Source of the DNA: Treponema_C sp050937815
GTDB lineage: Bacteria; Spirochaetota; Spirochaetia; Treponematales; Treponemataceae
Length of the DNA: 64,000 bases
Direction: 5' to 3'
Assembly (NCBI RefSeq): GCF_050937815.1
Contig: NZ_JACDIJ010000002.1
Span: forward strand, 372,001-436,000
The notes under the pieces are model-generated. The model did not search any database and had not been told where the DNA came from. It saw nothing but the letters and a program-made list of their open reading frames with translations. A program made the translations under genes and the position numbers. This document shows positions 35,027 through 43,766 of the stretch, piece after piece. Position 1 is the first letter of the stretch, and every line of letters starts with the position of its first letter.

Positions 35027-36187
35027 ATGACTATCGATTATGAAAAAATAAAACAAACGGCATTAACCGTTATACGCGACGTATGCGCTCTTAAAAAAGG
35101 CGAGCGCGTTTTGATTATTACAAACCCCGAAGACGAAACCCTTGAAATAAGCCGCAGACTCTATGAGGCGGCCGACGAGTTGGGCGGGAAAGCGGTTATC
35201 GTTATGCAAAAAACAAAAACCCTGCTCGATTTTGCCGAACCTGAAGTTATTGCAGCGCTTCACACCGAGCCTGATATTTGCCTTTCCGTTTCGGCGAATA
35301 AACTCGGAAAAGATGAGTCCGGTTCTAAAAAGCCCTTTGTTGCCGAAAACGGCGAAGAGTTTAATCATATTTTTAACTATAACCTCGAAGGCAAAAAAAA
35401 CTTACGCGCTATATGGACTCCCGGTATAACGGTTGATATGTTTATACGGGCGGCAAATATCGATTATGAACTTTTACAAAAACGCTGCCGCATTTTGGCG
35501 GATAAATTCCGCAACGCCTCTTATGTTCACGTTACTGCCCCCGGCGGAACCGATATAAAAGTTCCCGTCAGCGGCAGAACCGCCTTTTGCGACGACGGAG
35601 ATTTTTCAAAGCCCGGAAACGGGGGCAATATTCCGGCAGGAGAGGTGTTTATAAGCCCGCTTACACCGAAAACCTCGGAAGGCTGCGAGGGGCGTATCGT
35701 ATTCGACGGTTCGATAAGCGTTACCGAAGGCTGTTTTATTATTACCGACCCCATTATCGCCGATGTAAAAGGCTATGTGTCTTCGATAACGAGTAAGGCA
35801 GGCCGTCCCGTTGACGGCTCGGATCCGGATTGCGAAGCATACCGCCTTTTGCGCTGTATAACGGCCGCCGAAAATCAAGCGCTTGAAATGGAAAAAGACG
35901 GACGGCTTCCTTCCGGTTCGGGTGGCGAATACGCACGCAATGCACGCAATATAGGAGAGCTGGGTATAGGACTAAACCCGGCCGCCCTGATTACCGGTAA
36001 AATGCTCGAAGACGAAAAGGCTTTTAAAACCTGCCATTTTGCAATCGGAAGCAATTACGACAACGATGCGAAAAGCCTTATCCACTTCGACGGCGTGGTG
36101 CGCAACCCGACCATCGTCATTCACTACGAAGACGGAAGCGAATTCACCGTAGAAAAAGACGGCGAATTGAGTAAGGAATTGCAGTAA
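35027..36187 (+). CDS. M29-family aminopeptidase (AmpS/AmpT-like)
   Basis: This metal-dependent aminopeptidase, 386 residues, belongs to the thermophilic M29 family that releases N-terminal residues from peptides. The C-terminal half holds the likely metal ligands: GELGIGLNP near 312, CHFAIGSNY, LIHFDGVV and a final IHYEDG. Peptide breakdown suits an amino-acid-fermenting treponeme. The frame is open upstream to 34991, but the ATG at 35027 fits the promoter. A 13-bp hairpin follows. Confidence 0.88.
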   Translation: MTIDYEKIKQTALTVIRDVCALKKGERVLIITNPEDETLEISRRLYEAADELGGKAVIVMQKTKTLLDFAEPEVIAALHTEPDICLSVSANKLGKDESGSKKPFVAENGEEFNHIFNYNLEGKKNLRAIWTPGITVDMFIRAANIDYELLQKRCRILADKFRNASYVHVTAPGGTDIKVPVSGRTAFCDDGDFSKPGNGGNIPAGEVFISPLTPKTSEGCEGRIVFDGSISVTEGCFIITDPIIADVKGYVSSITSKAGRPVDGSDPDCEAYRLLRCITAAENQALEMEKDGRLPSGSGGEYARNARNIGELGIGLNPAALITGKMLEDEKAFKTCHFAIGSNYDNDAKSLIHFDGVVRNPTIVIHYEDGSEFTVEKDGELSKELQ

Positions 36188-36223
36188 GTTGCAGTCATTT
36201 GTGTGATGTGAAAATTATACCGG

Positions 36224-36257
36224 AGGACTATTTAAAGTCGCAGTTTTAAATAGTCCT
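36224..36257. terminator. Bidirectional hairpin between the aminopeptidase and the PIN pair
   Basis: AGGACTATTTAAA (36224-36236) pairs perfectly with TTTAAATAGTCCT (36245-36257) across an 8-base loop. The AT-rich 13-bp stem lies between two convergent transcription units. No long T tract follows on either strand. Confidence 0.55.
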
Positions 36258-36277
36258 TCTATAAACATAGAAAAATC

Positions 36278-36532
36278 TTATACGGTATCCCAAGATTCAA
36301 CTTCGCGATCCGTTATCTTATTCATAACGGTGTCAAAGCCGGCGATAATATCTTCTCTATTTTGATTCTTTAAATAATTTGTAAAATATCGTGAATTTTC
36401 CATTTCGGAAAGCTCTTTTGTAAAGGCATATACTGCAAATTGGTTTATCGATACACCCTGCAAAACAGCCGTATTTTCAATTCGCTCTTTTAATTCCTTG
36501 GGTATGCGTATTGTCATTGTGTTTACCGCCAC
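36278..36532 (-). CDS. Antitoxin of the PIN pair (RHH-like)
   Basis: This small protein of 84 residues contains MTIRIPKELKERIENTAVLQGVSINQFAVYAFTKEL, a ribbon-helix-helix/HicB-like DNA-binding pattern, and an acidic tail. A GTG at 36532 with a GGAGG site 8 bases upstream is the best start; an ATG at 36547 would lack a site, and an inner ATG at 36517 is also possible. It overlaps the stop of the PIN toxin gene by 10 bases. The order toxin first, antitoxin second is reversed from most pairs. Confidence 0.68.
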   Translation of the reverse strand: MAVNTMTIRIPKELKERIENTAVLQGVSINQFAVYAFTKELSEMENSRYFTNYLKNQNREDIIAGFDTVMNKITDREVESWDTV

Positions 36533-36963
36533 TGCGTATTCCTCCATTTTTTCATAAAATCGGCAGGAGTGATTGTTTCAATACCTTCCATCTTCAATTC
36601 GGTTTGCTTTGTAAAATCACGTATATTTTTTGTAATAATATAACGTGCATTGCTTGCAAAGGCCAATTCTACAAAAATGTTATCATTCTGGTCGCGTAAA
36701 TTCGGGCGCAATAAAAAATATATATCCGTTTTTATACCGACTAATGCAATAAAATCAAGAACTTTGCGGACATCTTTTTCATTTAATTTGAAAAGTTCCA
36801 AAAAACTTTTCCGGAGCAATACGTCGCAATATTCTTCAAAGACCGGTATGGATAAGGAAAGTTTTAAAGACGCATTACGGATTAATTTCAAAACGGCATG
36901 TGATGCGCCTTTTGAACTGTACATCGCTTGAAATAATACCGATGTATCTAATACAACTTTCAC
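36523..36963 (-). CDS. PIN-domain ribonuclease toxin
   Basis: This is a VapC/PIN-fold RNase. The acidic residues of the fold are visible: VVLDTSVLFQ (Asp near 5), the Glu in VFEEYCDVLL, and NLRDQNDNIFVELAFAS plus ITKNIRDF near the C-terminus. The family likely cuts RNA. The start is uncertain: the frame is open to a TTG at 37017, and the GTG at 36963 gives the family-like beginning MKVVLDTS. Upstream, an AGAGGA site serves an out-of-frame ATG-TGT-TAG mini-ORF. It diverges from miaB. Confidence 0.72.
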   Translation of the reverse strand: MKVVLDTSVLFQAMYSSKGASHAVLKLIRNASLKLSLSIPVFEEYCDVLLRKSFLELFKLNEKDVRKVLDFIALVGIKTDIYFLLRPNLRDQNDNIFVELAFASNARYIITKNIRDFTKQTELKMEGIETITPADFMKKWRNTQWR

Positions 36964-37051
36964 ATTCAATATGCTAACACATAATTCCTCTTTTTTCAAT
37001 ATTTTATAAAGCAACAAAATGAACCTGCGGAACAGCGCAGGGCGGCGGGGC

Positions 37052-37080
37052 TTTCAAAATGTCTAATTTTATGGTACAGT
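37052..37080 (+). promoter_or_regulatory. Possible short-leader promoter of miaB
   Basis: TTTCAA, 17 bases, TACAGT (37075-37080), then ten bases to the ATG. A transcript start three to five bases before the ATG leaves no room for a ribosome site. Confidence 0.35.
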
Positions 37081-37090
37081 ATCTCCTCCT

Positions 37091-38608
37091 ATGACCTTTT
37101 TTTTTGAAACCTACGGCTGCCAAATGAATAAGGCCGAGTCGTCCGCCGTCGAACAGCTTTTGCTCGCGCGCGGCTGGACTGCTTCGCCCGGTGAAGAAAC
37201 GGCCGATTTAATTATTATAAATACCTGCTCGGTGCGCGAAACCGCAGAAAGCCGCATACGCGGGCGGCTGGGGCGTTATACCGCGCTTAGAAAACAGCGC
37301 GAAAAAAGCGGAAAGCCTCCCTTTGTGTTGACCGTAACCGGCTGCATGGCAGAACGCTTAAAAGATAAACTGCAAAAGGATTTTCCGGTTGTCGATTACG
37401 TTGTCGGCAACTTTGAAAAAAAACGCTATGCGGACATCGCTTTTTCCATGGAAGCGCGCAAGGGGACGGCAAGCCTCCTGTTAAGTCCGAAAACGCAGGA
37501 TGCAAATGCAAGTGCAATAAAAATCGTTCAATCGGCGAAAGCGGAGGAAGAAAAATCCCCGCCTGAAGTAAGGTCCGCAGAAGAGTTCTCCGGAACGGTT
37601 AATCCCGGCAGCCGGGATTTTCCCGATAAGCCCGTTTACAGCTTTGCCCCGCTTTCTTTGGAGCCGGGAGCTTTCCAAGCCTTTGTGCCGATTATGCACG
37701 GCTGCAATAATTTTTGTACATATTGCATTGTGCCCTATGTACGCGGCCGCGAAATTTCAAGACCCGTCGAAGAAATTATAAAAGAGCTGGATATGCTCTC
37801 GGAACGCAATGTACGCGAAATTACCCTTTTGGGGCAAAACGTCAATTCATACAGGCATGCGGAGCAAACCGGACACAGCGAACAAGGCGGACAAACAAAA
37901 AAAGGCGGAACGGTTGATTTTCCGGAGCTTTTGGAGCGCATAGCCTCGCATTTGCAAAAAACCTCTTCTTCGATAGAGTGGGTGCGTTTTATGTCCAGCC
38001 ACCCCAAAGATTTTTCCGATGAACTTATCCGCGTAATAAGAGATTATCCCGTGATTTGCCGGCACATACACCTTCCCGTCCAGCACGGCTCAAGCCGCAT
38101 TTTGCAAAAAATGAACCGGCGCTACAGCCGCGAAACCTACCTCGATTTGGTTACCCGTATCCGTGCCGAACTTCCCGATGTGTCGCTTACAAGCGATATT
38201 TTAATCGGCTTTCCCGGCGAAACCGAAGACGATTTTGAACAAACCCTTTCTCTTATGGAGCAGGTGCGCTACGAAGCGGCCTTTATGTATTATTATAATC
38301 CGCGAGAAGGAACGCCCGCCTGCACCTACCCCGATCAAGTACCCCTTGAAGAAAAAAAGCGGCGCCTCGACAAAATAATCCGCGTACAGCAGCGCATTAC
38401 AAAAGAAGAAATAACCAAGCGGCTCGGCACTACGGTAAAGGTACTGGCCGAAAGCCCCTCGCGCGATAATAAAGCCGAACTTTTAGGACACACCGAACAG
38501 GACGGCCGCGTCGTATTCGCCGCAGACGAAAGCGTCACAGGCAGCTTTGTAAAAGTCCGCTTGGAATCGATACAGGGCAACACGTTTAGGGGAACGCGGG
38601 TCGGGTAA
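37091..38608 (+). CDS. miaB: tRNA-2-methylthio-N6-dimethylallyladenosine synthase MiaB
   Basis: MiaB adds the methylthio group to A37 of tRNAs read at U-starting codons. The 505-residue chain has the N-terminal cluster cysteines (YGCQMNKAES C10, NTCSVRETAES near 46, TGCMAERL near 80), the radical-SAM CNNFCTYC near 205 and a C-terminal TRAM domain (about 435-505). Two low-complexity inserts, about 138-185 and 257-273, lengthen it beyond the usual ~440-470 and look like treponemal additions. A single gene, followed by lapA-like DNA after 61 bases. Confidence 0.93.
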   Translation: MTFFFETYGCQMNKAESSAVEQLLLARGWTASPGEETADLIIINTCSVRETAESRIRGRLGRYTALRKQREKSGKPPFVLTVTGCMAERLKDKLQKDFPVVDYVVGNFEKKRYADIAFSMEARKGTASLLLSPKTQDANASAIKIVQSAKAEEEKSPPEVRSAEEFSGTVNPGSRDFPDKPVYSFAPLSLEPGAFQAFVPIMHGCNNFCTYCIVPYVRGREISRPVEEIIKELDMLSERNVREITLLGQNVNSYRHAEQTGHSEQGGQTKKGGTVDFPELLERIASHLQKTSSSIEWVRFMSSHPKDFSDELIRVIRDYPVICRHIHLPVQHGSSRILQKMNRRYSRETYLDLVTRIRAELPDVSLTSDILIGFPGETEDDFEQTLSLMEQVRYEAAFMYYYNPREGTPACTYPDQVPLEEKKRRLDKIIRVQQRITKEEITKRLGTTVKVLAESPSRDNKAELLGHTEQDGRVVFAADESVTGSFVKVRLESIQGNTFRGTRVG

Positions 38609-38634
38609 GGGCTTAATAAATCCGCTTTTTACGG

Positions 38635-38663
38635 TTGCAAAGAGCCCTGTTTCGTGATAAAAT
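38635..38663 (+). promoter_or_regulatory. Leaderless-type promoter of the LapA-like gene
   Basis: TTGCAA (38635-38640), 17 bases, TAAAAT (38658-38663), six bases, ATG at 38670. No ribosome site is present. Confidence 0.65.
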
Positions 38664-38669
38664 CGCATT

Positions 38670-39041
38670 ATGCCTTTTAAATTGATTTTATTCATACTGT
38701 GTATGATTATCGCCGCCGTTTTTACCGGCTTTAATTTGGAAAATTCATGCGATATAAACTTCGGGTTTAAACGCTTTGAGCAAGTACCCGTTTTTTTGAC
38801 AATTTTGTTTTCTTTTTTAGCCGGCGCACTTATAACGCTACCCTTTACCTTCGGTAAAAAAAGAGTGAAGGCCGCCGCCTCCGTATCCGTAAAAAAAGAG
38901 AAAAAAAGCAAAGACAAGGAAATTTTGTTACCGCAAAATCCTGCTGCCGATGAACAAATGCTTTTTTCTTCACCGGAGGGAAAAAAATCCGTAAAAGAAA
39001 AGAAGCCGCTTTTTTCAAATTTTAAAGCTCCGCGTCCGTAA
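38670..39041 (+). CDS. LapA-domain (DUF1049) small membrane protein
   Basis: This 123-residue protein has two membrane segments (LILFILCMIIAAVFTGFNL about 4-22 and VFLTILFSFLAGALITLPF about 40-58) joined by a short loop (NSCDINFGFKRF), the LapA/DUF1049 pattern. A very basic cytoplasmic tail follows. In E. coli LapA works with LapB in controlling lipopolysaccharide synthesis; treponemes lack classic LPS, so that role need not hold. The next gene, a TPR-like protein, starts 35 bases later. Confidence 0.75.
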   Translation: MPFKLILFILCMIIAAVFTGFNLENSCDINFGFKRFEQVPVFLTILFSFLAGALITLPFTFGKKRVKAAASVSVKKEKKSKDKEILLPQNPAADEQMLFSSPEGKKSVKEKKPLFSNFKAPRP

Positions 39042-39076
39042 AAAGACTGTATGTGACAGCGGTAAAACGGTCCTTT

Positions 39077-39781
39077 ATGTATAGAATAATAAGCCGTCAG
39101 TGCAAAAAACCCGTTTTTATACTTTCCTGTATGTTTATGTTATGCGGGGGTACTTTTTTTGCCCGACAACAAACAAAGGTTGCCGAAAGCATGTCTGCGG
39201 CCGGCGGGTTACAACCCTATATGGAATCTTTAGAAAAAAACTTTAAAAGCGCTTCTTCTTCCGAACAGCGGCTTGCGGCGGCCGAAATACTTGCTCCGCT
39301 AAAAGAACAAATAGGTTTATATGCCGAAGCTGCCGCAATTTACAGTTCTGCGGCATCCTTGGCCGGAGTACAGCAAATACGGGGACAAAAGCTTTTGCTC
39401 GGCAGTGTTCGGTGTGCACTTTCGTACGGCGATGTTTCAAGCGCGGATTTTTTACTCAGTACGGCTTTTACTTCGGCCGCCGACACACATATAAAAGCAA
39501 CGGCAAAACTCTATGCCTTATGGAGCTGGATTATAAAGGCGCAAAATAAAAAAGAATTGGAAGGGCCTGTTTCCGTTTTAAAAACCTACCTTGACGCACC
39601 GGATATGATAAGTGTAAAACCTGCGCTCTTTTTAACACTTTTTCATATAACGGAAGAAAAAATGTGGGCAGAGCGGCTGCAAAAGGAATTTCCGGATTCT
39701 CCTGAAGCGGCGGTTTGCGCAGGAAATGCACGGCTTTTACCGGCCCCGTTTTGGTTTTTTTCAAAAATAAAAAACGACTAA
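39077..39781 (+). CDS. Hypothetical secreted helical-repeat protein
   Basis: This 234-residue protein has an N-terminal signal segment (PVFILSCMFMLCGGTFFA, about 11-28) followed by Ala-rich helical repeats that look TPR-like (AEILAPLKEQIGLYAEAAAIYSSAASLA). No named family was recognised. The start is uncertain: a GTG at 39053 gives eight more residues, and neither has a good ribosome site. It probably follows the LapA-like gene in one transcript, recalling lapA-lapB order, but LapB identity is only a guess. Its stop overlaps the convergent pallilysin-like gene by 4 bases. Confidence 0.6.
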   Translation: MYRIISRQCKKPVFILSCMFMLCGGTFFARQQTKVAESMSAAGGLQPYMESLEKNFKSASSSEQRLAAAEILAPLKEQIGLYAEAAAIYSSAASLAGVQQIRGQKLLLGSVRCALSYGDVSSADFLLSTAFTSAADTHIKATAKLYALWSWIIKAQNKKELEGPVSVLKTYLDAPDMISVKPALFLTLFHITEEKMWAERLQKEFPDSPEAAVCAGNARLLPAPFWFFSKIKND

Positions 39782-41313
39782 TCCCTAATATTTTCCAATT
39801 CAAGCTGCAAACTTCTGCTCACCGCCGGTTCTATTTGCGATATGCTTACAATAACCGGGTGCAAAATGACTTGTGTTCCCGGAGGCGTTTTTTCACTTTT
39901 TGTTTCACTTTTTTCCGCATATATGATTTCCGAACGGTAAAAACCCGAAAATATACCGTTTTTTTCCCGGCTTCTAAATTGCAGCAAACTTTCATCGAAA
40001 ACGGTTAATTTTGAAAAAGCCCCGTGCTCCAAAACAGATCCGTTTTTTGCCGTGTATTGATTGTCTGAAAAAGTTATTTCCCATCCGTTGTCACATTTCC
40101 AAAAAGTTCTGCTTGTCGTTTGCAGCAAATGCAAAATATCAATATCATCCGCTTTTGACTTTGGAGGCGGACTGCCGAACAGGATTTCCCTATTTTGTTT
40201 TTTATAGTTTCCGTCCCATAAGGTTTCCGAACTGATAACCATACCCAAATCATCAACAACTTTTATGCGTATTTCGTCCGTCGAAACAAGAGCTATATCA
40301 AATCGCCGGGAAATGTTCGACATCGATTGGTTTGTCGTATATACAAGGATACCGTTACGCCTCAGTGTGCTGCGTTCCCATGTATAGATTTCCTGCCGGT
40401 CAGTTTGAAAAAAAATGATTTCTTTTTTTTCATAATTAAAAAACAAATAGCGGTTGTTATCGGCCGTATGCGAATTTTTTATCCATAAACCGTCCAAAAA
40501 CGAAGCAAAGGTTTTTTCCGTTCCGTCTTGAATTTTTCCCAATTCCTGTGCGGTGATGTTTTTTTGAGGTATAGTCGTTCGTACTTTTTCGATATATTTT
40601 TTTTCTTCTTTGCTCCAGTCGTACATAATTTGAAGCTGATCCAACGAGCCTTCCTGACCGGAGGTATCGGATGTATAAGCCCAAACGGGAAAGCTTTCGC
40701 CGTCGGTGTTGTCCAGCGAATACGAATCGCTGCGGGGTCTTTGCTGCACAAAAATCGTTCCTTCAGCATAGAGATTGGCAATTTCATGCAGATAAAAATT
40801 CTGCAAAGATCTGCGGGGCAGCCATGCTTGAAAACGCGATTCGTTTTTAATACCGTAACCGGTTATAATAAGGGCGTTTTCATGTGTTCCCGTAATATCC
40901 ATAACCGATAACGAAAATGTTTTTACTTGTTCCATATCCGTTACGATTTCGGCGGAACGTTCGTATCTGCTATAACGCGGATTATATAAACCGACTATTA
41001 CCTTTATAAATTTATTTTCCGGCGTTTTAACCGCTATAATTTGATCGTCATAGCCGTCAATGTCGAAGTCAACCGAATAAGCGGCAATAAGGATTTCTCC
41101 GGCTTGTAATGGGATTAAAGACGTTAAGTTTATTTCATCTGCTGACGGATTATCCTCTTGAGAGAAAATCGGTGCCGCCCCCGGAACGGACGGTATAACG
41201 GTTTGTGTTCTAACCGTATCTTTTGTATGTGCAACAAACCACTGTTTTTTTACGGCAAAAAAAACAATGAGTATTCCGGCTGCGGCAAACAAAACAATCG
41301 TAAATTTTTTCAT
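39778..41313 (-). CDS. Pallilysin-related adhesin homologue (Tp0751-like)
   Basis: This 511-residue envelope protein has an N-terminal anchor (FTIVLFAAAGILIVFFAV, about 4-21), an FG-GAP-like segment VDFDIDGYDDQIIAV near 78-92 and a domain at about 270-390. That domain matches my memory of T. pallidum Tp0751: FLDGLWIK, YLFFNYEKKEIIFF, RQEIY, SNISRRFDIALVSTDEIRIKVVDD and LWDGNY align in order. Tp0751 binds laminin and fibrinogen. The HEVIH motif of Tp0751 is STDEIR here, so zinc-protease activity is not predicted. There is no lipobox cysteine. The ATG at 41313 is fixed by a leaderless promoter. Confidence 0.7.
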   Translation of the reverse strand: MKKFTIVLFAAAGILIVFFAVKKQWFVAHTKDTVRTQTVIPSVPGAAPIFSQEDNPSADEINLTSLIPLQAGEILIAAYSVDFDIDGYDDQIIAVKTPENKFIKVIVGLYNPRYSRYERSAEIVTDMEQVKTFSLSVMDITGTHENALIITGYGIKNESRFQAWLPRRSLQNFYLHEIANLYAEGTIFVQQRPRSDSYSLDNTDGESFPVWAYTSDTSGQEGSLDQLQIMYDWSKEEKKYIEKVRTTIPQKNITAQELGKIQDGTEKTFASFLDGLWIKNSHTADNNRYLFFNYEKKEIIFFQTDRQEIYTWERSTLRRNGILVYTTNQSMSNISRRFDIALVSTDEIRIKVVDDLGMVISSETLWDGNYKKQNREILFGSPPPKSKADDIDILHLLQTTSRTFWKCDNGWEITFSDNQYTAKNGSVLEHGAFSKLTVFDESLLQFRSREKNGIFSGFYRSEIIYAEKSETKSEKTPPGTQVILHPVIVSISQIEPAVSRSLQLELENIRD

Positions 41314-41319
41314 AAGCAC

Positions 41320-41348
41320 ACTATAACTTATTTTTTTTACCCGTTCAA
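41320..41348 (-). promoter_or_regulatory. Leaderless-type promoter of the pallilysin-like gene
   Basis: On the minus strand TTGAAC (41343-41348), 17 bases, TATAGT (41320-41325), six bases, ATG at 41313. A divergent TATAAT at 41376-41381 serves the GNAT gene on the other side. Confidence 0.65.
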
Positions 41349-41389
41349 CAGGGTTTCTTTTCTTTGAAAATATGCTATAATATACAAGT

Positions 41390-42304
41390 ATGCAGTTTGA
41401 ACTCACCGATGAAATAATTAACCAAATTATTTTCTCTATGGAAGATCAAAGCGGCCGCTATGTGTTCGATTCCGAAACAAACGCATTGACCGCTGTAAGC
41501 TGTTCGGGGCAGGAGGACTCGGATCGCTATTATTCTTTGCCTGTGTGGAGTTCGGTAAACGGCTTTAAAATAATGGAGCGATTTGTGTCTTCGCTTCGTA
41601 ATCCGCCGGTAAAAGAAAAACTGCGTACGGTATTATTTACGGGAAAGGGTGTTTTTCGGGGATTTAAAGACGTACTTAAAGAATATCCTGAAGTCCAAAA
41701 TTTGTGGTTTGTTTTTAAACAAAATGCTTTAAAGCAGGAAATTATCGACTGGTACAATACCTTGCGGGATTCTTGGGGTGCGCAGGAAATCGGTTATGAA
41801 CCGGAAGAAACCGACGAACTTGTTTGTACCGATTTTGTATTTTGTGAATGTGACCGCACATCCGCAGAAGATTTTATGCGGCATGTTCACGATTGTATGG
41901 AAGATGAAATAAAAGACGTTTATACGGGAGAACTTGCCGACGCTTTTTTGCGTTTGGGGCGTACGGCTCATTTTCTTACGGATACAAGCGATTCCGTTTT
42001 GTTTACGGCAAAAACAAATGAAGGCGATTTTGCCGGCTTTATCCGGACGGCGTTGTTTCCGAAAAATGCGAAAAAAACCGTGTTGATAACCGACTTTTAT
42101 GTTTTTCCGGTATGGAGGGGCTTGGGAGTGGGTAAATCGCTTTTTGCATTTTGTATCGAAGGGCTTAAAAGTAAAGGTTTTACGCATATTTTTGCCTTAT
42201 CGGCGCATATTCCCGATTTTTTTGAACACGTTTTGTTTCGCAGCGGGTTTCGGCGGATTCCGGCAGGTTTTTTTGCCGGTTTAGACACAAAAAATACTTT
42301 ATAA
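41390..42304 (+). CDS. GNAT-family N-acetyltransferase
   Basis: This 304-residue protein has a C-terminal GNAT acetyltransferase domain (about 165-300): FYVFPVWRGLGVGKSLFAFCIEGL near 226 contains the acetyl-CoA loop (R-G-x-G-x-G/K), followed by FFEHVLFRSGFRRIP. The N-terminal half (about 1-140) is an unrecognised alpha/beta domain. The substrate is unknown. TATAAT lies eight bases before the ATG with a poor -35, again no ribosome site. An RNA-binding gene follows after 30 bases. Confidence 0.78.
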   Translation: MQFELTDEIINQIIFSMEDQSGRYVFDSETNALTAVSCSGQEDSDRYYSLPVWSSVNGFKIMERFVSSLRNPPVKEKLRTVLFTGKGVFRGFKDVLKEYPEVQNLWFVFKQNALKQEIIDWYNTLRDSWGAQEIGYEPEETDELVCTDFVFCECDRTSAEDFMRHVHDCMEDEIKDVYTGELADAFLRLGRTAHFLTDTSDSVLFTAKTNEGDFAGFIRTALFPKNAKKTVLITDFYVFPVWRGLGVGKSLFAFCIEGLKSKGFTHIFALSAHIPDFFEHVLFRSGFRRIPAGFFAGLDTKNTL

Positions 42305-42334
42305 GTTTTCACACATTTTTGATAGGAGTTTATA

Positions 42335-43060
42335 ATGGCTTTTCAATCGGATGTTTCCATCATTAAAGAACGTTTTGAAACTATTCTTGCTCGTGCAGTA
42401 ACGGAGGTAAAAACGGAAGAAGACCCCCTTGTATTAAATGAGTACAAAAAATTATTCAAAAAAAACGTACCATTGTCGCTGCGGTCCTATGTTGCGGCCT
42501 ATATTATAAAGCAGCTTGCTTCGGGCTTTTCTTTTCAATCGGCGGCCGCTAAAGCAAAAACGGCTTCTTCCGGCCGCAGCACACGATTCGATAAAAATTC
42601 CAAAGACCGCTCGCGGCGGGAAAAATCCCGTTCGAACGGTACGGCCGGTCCGGAAGAAAAAGAGAATAAAAGAGACAACGGAAATTCGGTACGCATCGTC
42701 ATATCGCCCGAATCGGCCGCTACGATATTCATCAATATAGGACGCAATAGGGGAGTGTTTCCGCGCGACCTTATAGCTTTAATTTGTCAAAGGGTATCGA
42801 TCGAGCGGGAACGTATAGGCGAAATACGAGTGTTGGACAATTATTCTTTTGTTCAAGTATATGCGGAAGATACCGAAAAAATAATTGAAAGTCTAAACGG
42901 CAGCGAATACCGTAACAGAAAACTGACGGTCAGTCATTCGCGAAAAAAAGAAGAAGCTAATCATGCCGGCACAGAAACGCCCGATTATAACAGTGCTGAA
43001 AATTCGAATTTCGAAAATACCGAAACGCTTTCCGCCGAACACAGTGTAAAACAGGATTAG
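42335..43060 (+). CDS. DbpA-like RNA-binding-domain protein
   Basis: This 241-residue protein has a DbpA/CsdA-type RNA-binding domain at about 108-195: VRIVISPESAATIFINIGRN, RDLIALICQRVSIERERIGEI, DNYSFVQVYAE. In DbpA this domain anchors a DEAD-box helicase to 23S rRNA hairpin 92, but here there is no helicase part. A helical N-terminus (about 1-65) and a basic Arg/Ser linker (about 66-105) precede it. It may bind structured RNA on its own or help a helicase encoded elsewhere. A TAGGAG ribosome site precedes the ATG; the hydrolase gene follows after 1 base. Confidence 0.78.
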   Translation: MAFQSDVSIIKERFETILARAVTEVKTEEDPLVLNEYKKLFKKNVPLSLRSYVAAYIIKQLASGFSFQSAAAKAKTASSGRSTRFDKNSKDRSRREKSRSNGTAGPEEKENKRDNGNSVRIVISPESAATIFINIGRNRGVFPRDLIALICQRVSIERERIGEIRVLDNYSFVQVYAEDTEKIIESLNGSEYRNRKLTVSHSRKKEEANHAGTETPDYNSAENSNFENTETLSAEHSVKQD

Positions 43061-43061
43061 T

Positions 43062-43766
43062 ATGACACCGCTTTGTTTTCAAACCGGCCCCTTGGCCGTT
43101 AATACCTATATTGTTCCCGTCGCATCCGCACCCAAGCATGTTTTTATTGTAGATCCGGGCGGAGATGAGGATTTTATTATTTCAAAGCTTGCCGGCTTTG
43201 AACTTGCCGGCATAGTTCTTTCGCACGGACATTTTGACCATTTGGGAGCGGTACCTGCATTAAAAAAACGGTATCCTGCGGCGCCCTTGTGTATTCATAA
43301 AGCCGATGCGGATTATATCGGTAAAAATGCACTTGCAAAGCACAGGCGTGATTTTGACCGGGTGGGAGCTTCGTATTTGATTTGTGAATTTGAAGCCCTC
43401 TACCCTGAAATTCCGAATGCCGATATCTTCTTCGATGCATCCTCCGAAGGGGTGGAAAAGTTAAGTACAAAAGATGATTTTACACTCGCCTTTGCTCCCG
43501 AATGGCGCATAATTCATACGCCGGGCCACAGTCCCGGTTCCATATGCTTATATAACAAAGCCGAAAAAATTCTTTTGTCGGGCGATACGCTTTTTGCCTC
43601 TTCGTGCGGCCGTACCGATTTGGCCGGAGGAAATGTAAAGCAGCTTAAACAAAGCCTTGCTCTTCTTTTACAGCTTCCCGCAGATACAAGGGTGTGTCCC
43701 GGACATGGAGATCCGACTACAATCGGTAAAGAGCAAAATACCGGATTCGATATTTATTTTGTTTGA
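43062..43766 (+). CDS. Metallo-beta-lactamase-fold hydrolase (glyoxalase II-like)
   Basis: This 234-residue protein has the binuclear metal motif SHGHFDHLG near 48-56, a second ligand in IIHTPGHSPGS near 150 and the Asp in LSGDTLFASSCGRTDLAG near 172. This is the hydroxyacylglutathione-hydrolase-like branch (GloB/YcbL type) that hydrolyses thioesters; glutathione use in treponemes is not assured. It begins one base after the stop of the RNA-binding gene and is translationally linked. Its last 13 bases overlap the convergent cotransporter gene. Confidence 0.88.
   Translation: MTPLCFQTGPLAVNTYIVPVASAPKHVFIVDPGGDEDFIISKLAGFELAGIVLSHGHFDHLGAVPALKKRYPAAPLCIHKADADYIGKNALAKHRRDFDRVGASYLICEFEALYPEIPNADIFFDASSEGVEKLSTKDDFTLAFAPEWRIIHTPGHSPGSICLYNKAEKILLSGDTLFASSCGRTDLAGGNVKQLKQSLALLLQLPADTRVCPGHGDPTTIGKEQNTGFDIYFV

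Noticed and set aside
39778..41313. HEXXH zinc-protease motif expected from Tp0751
   Set aside because: The aligned position reads STDEIR, so protease activity is not claimed.
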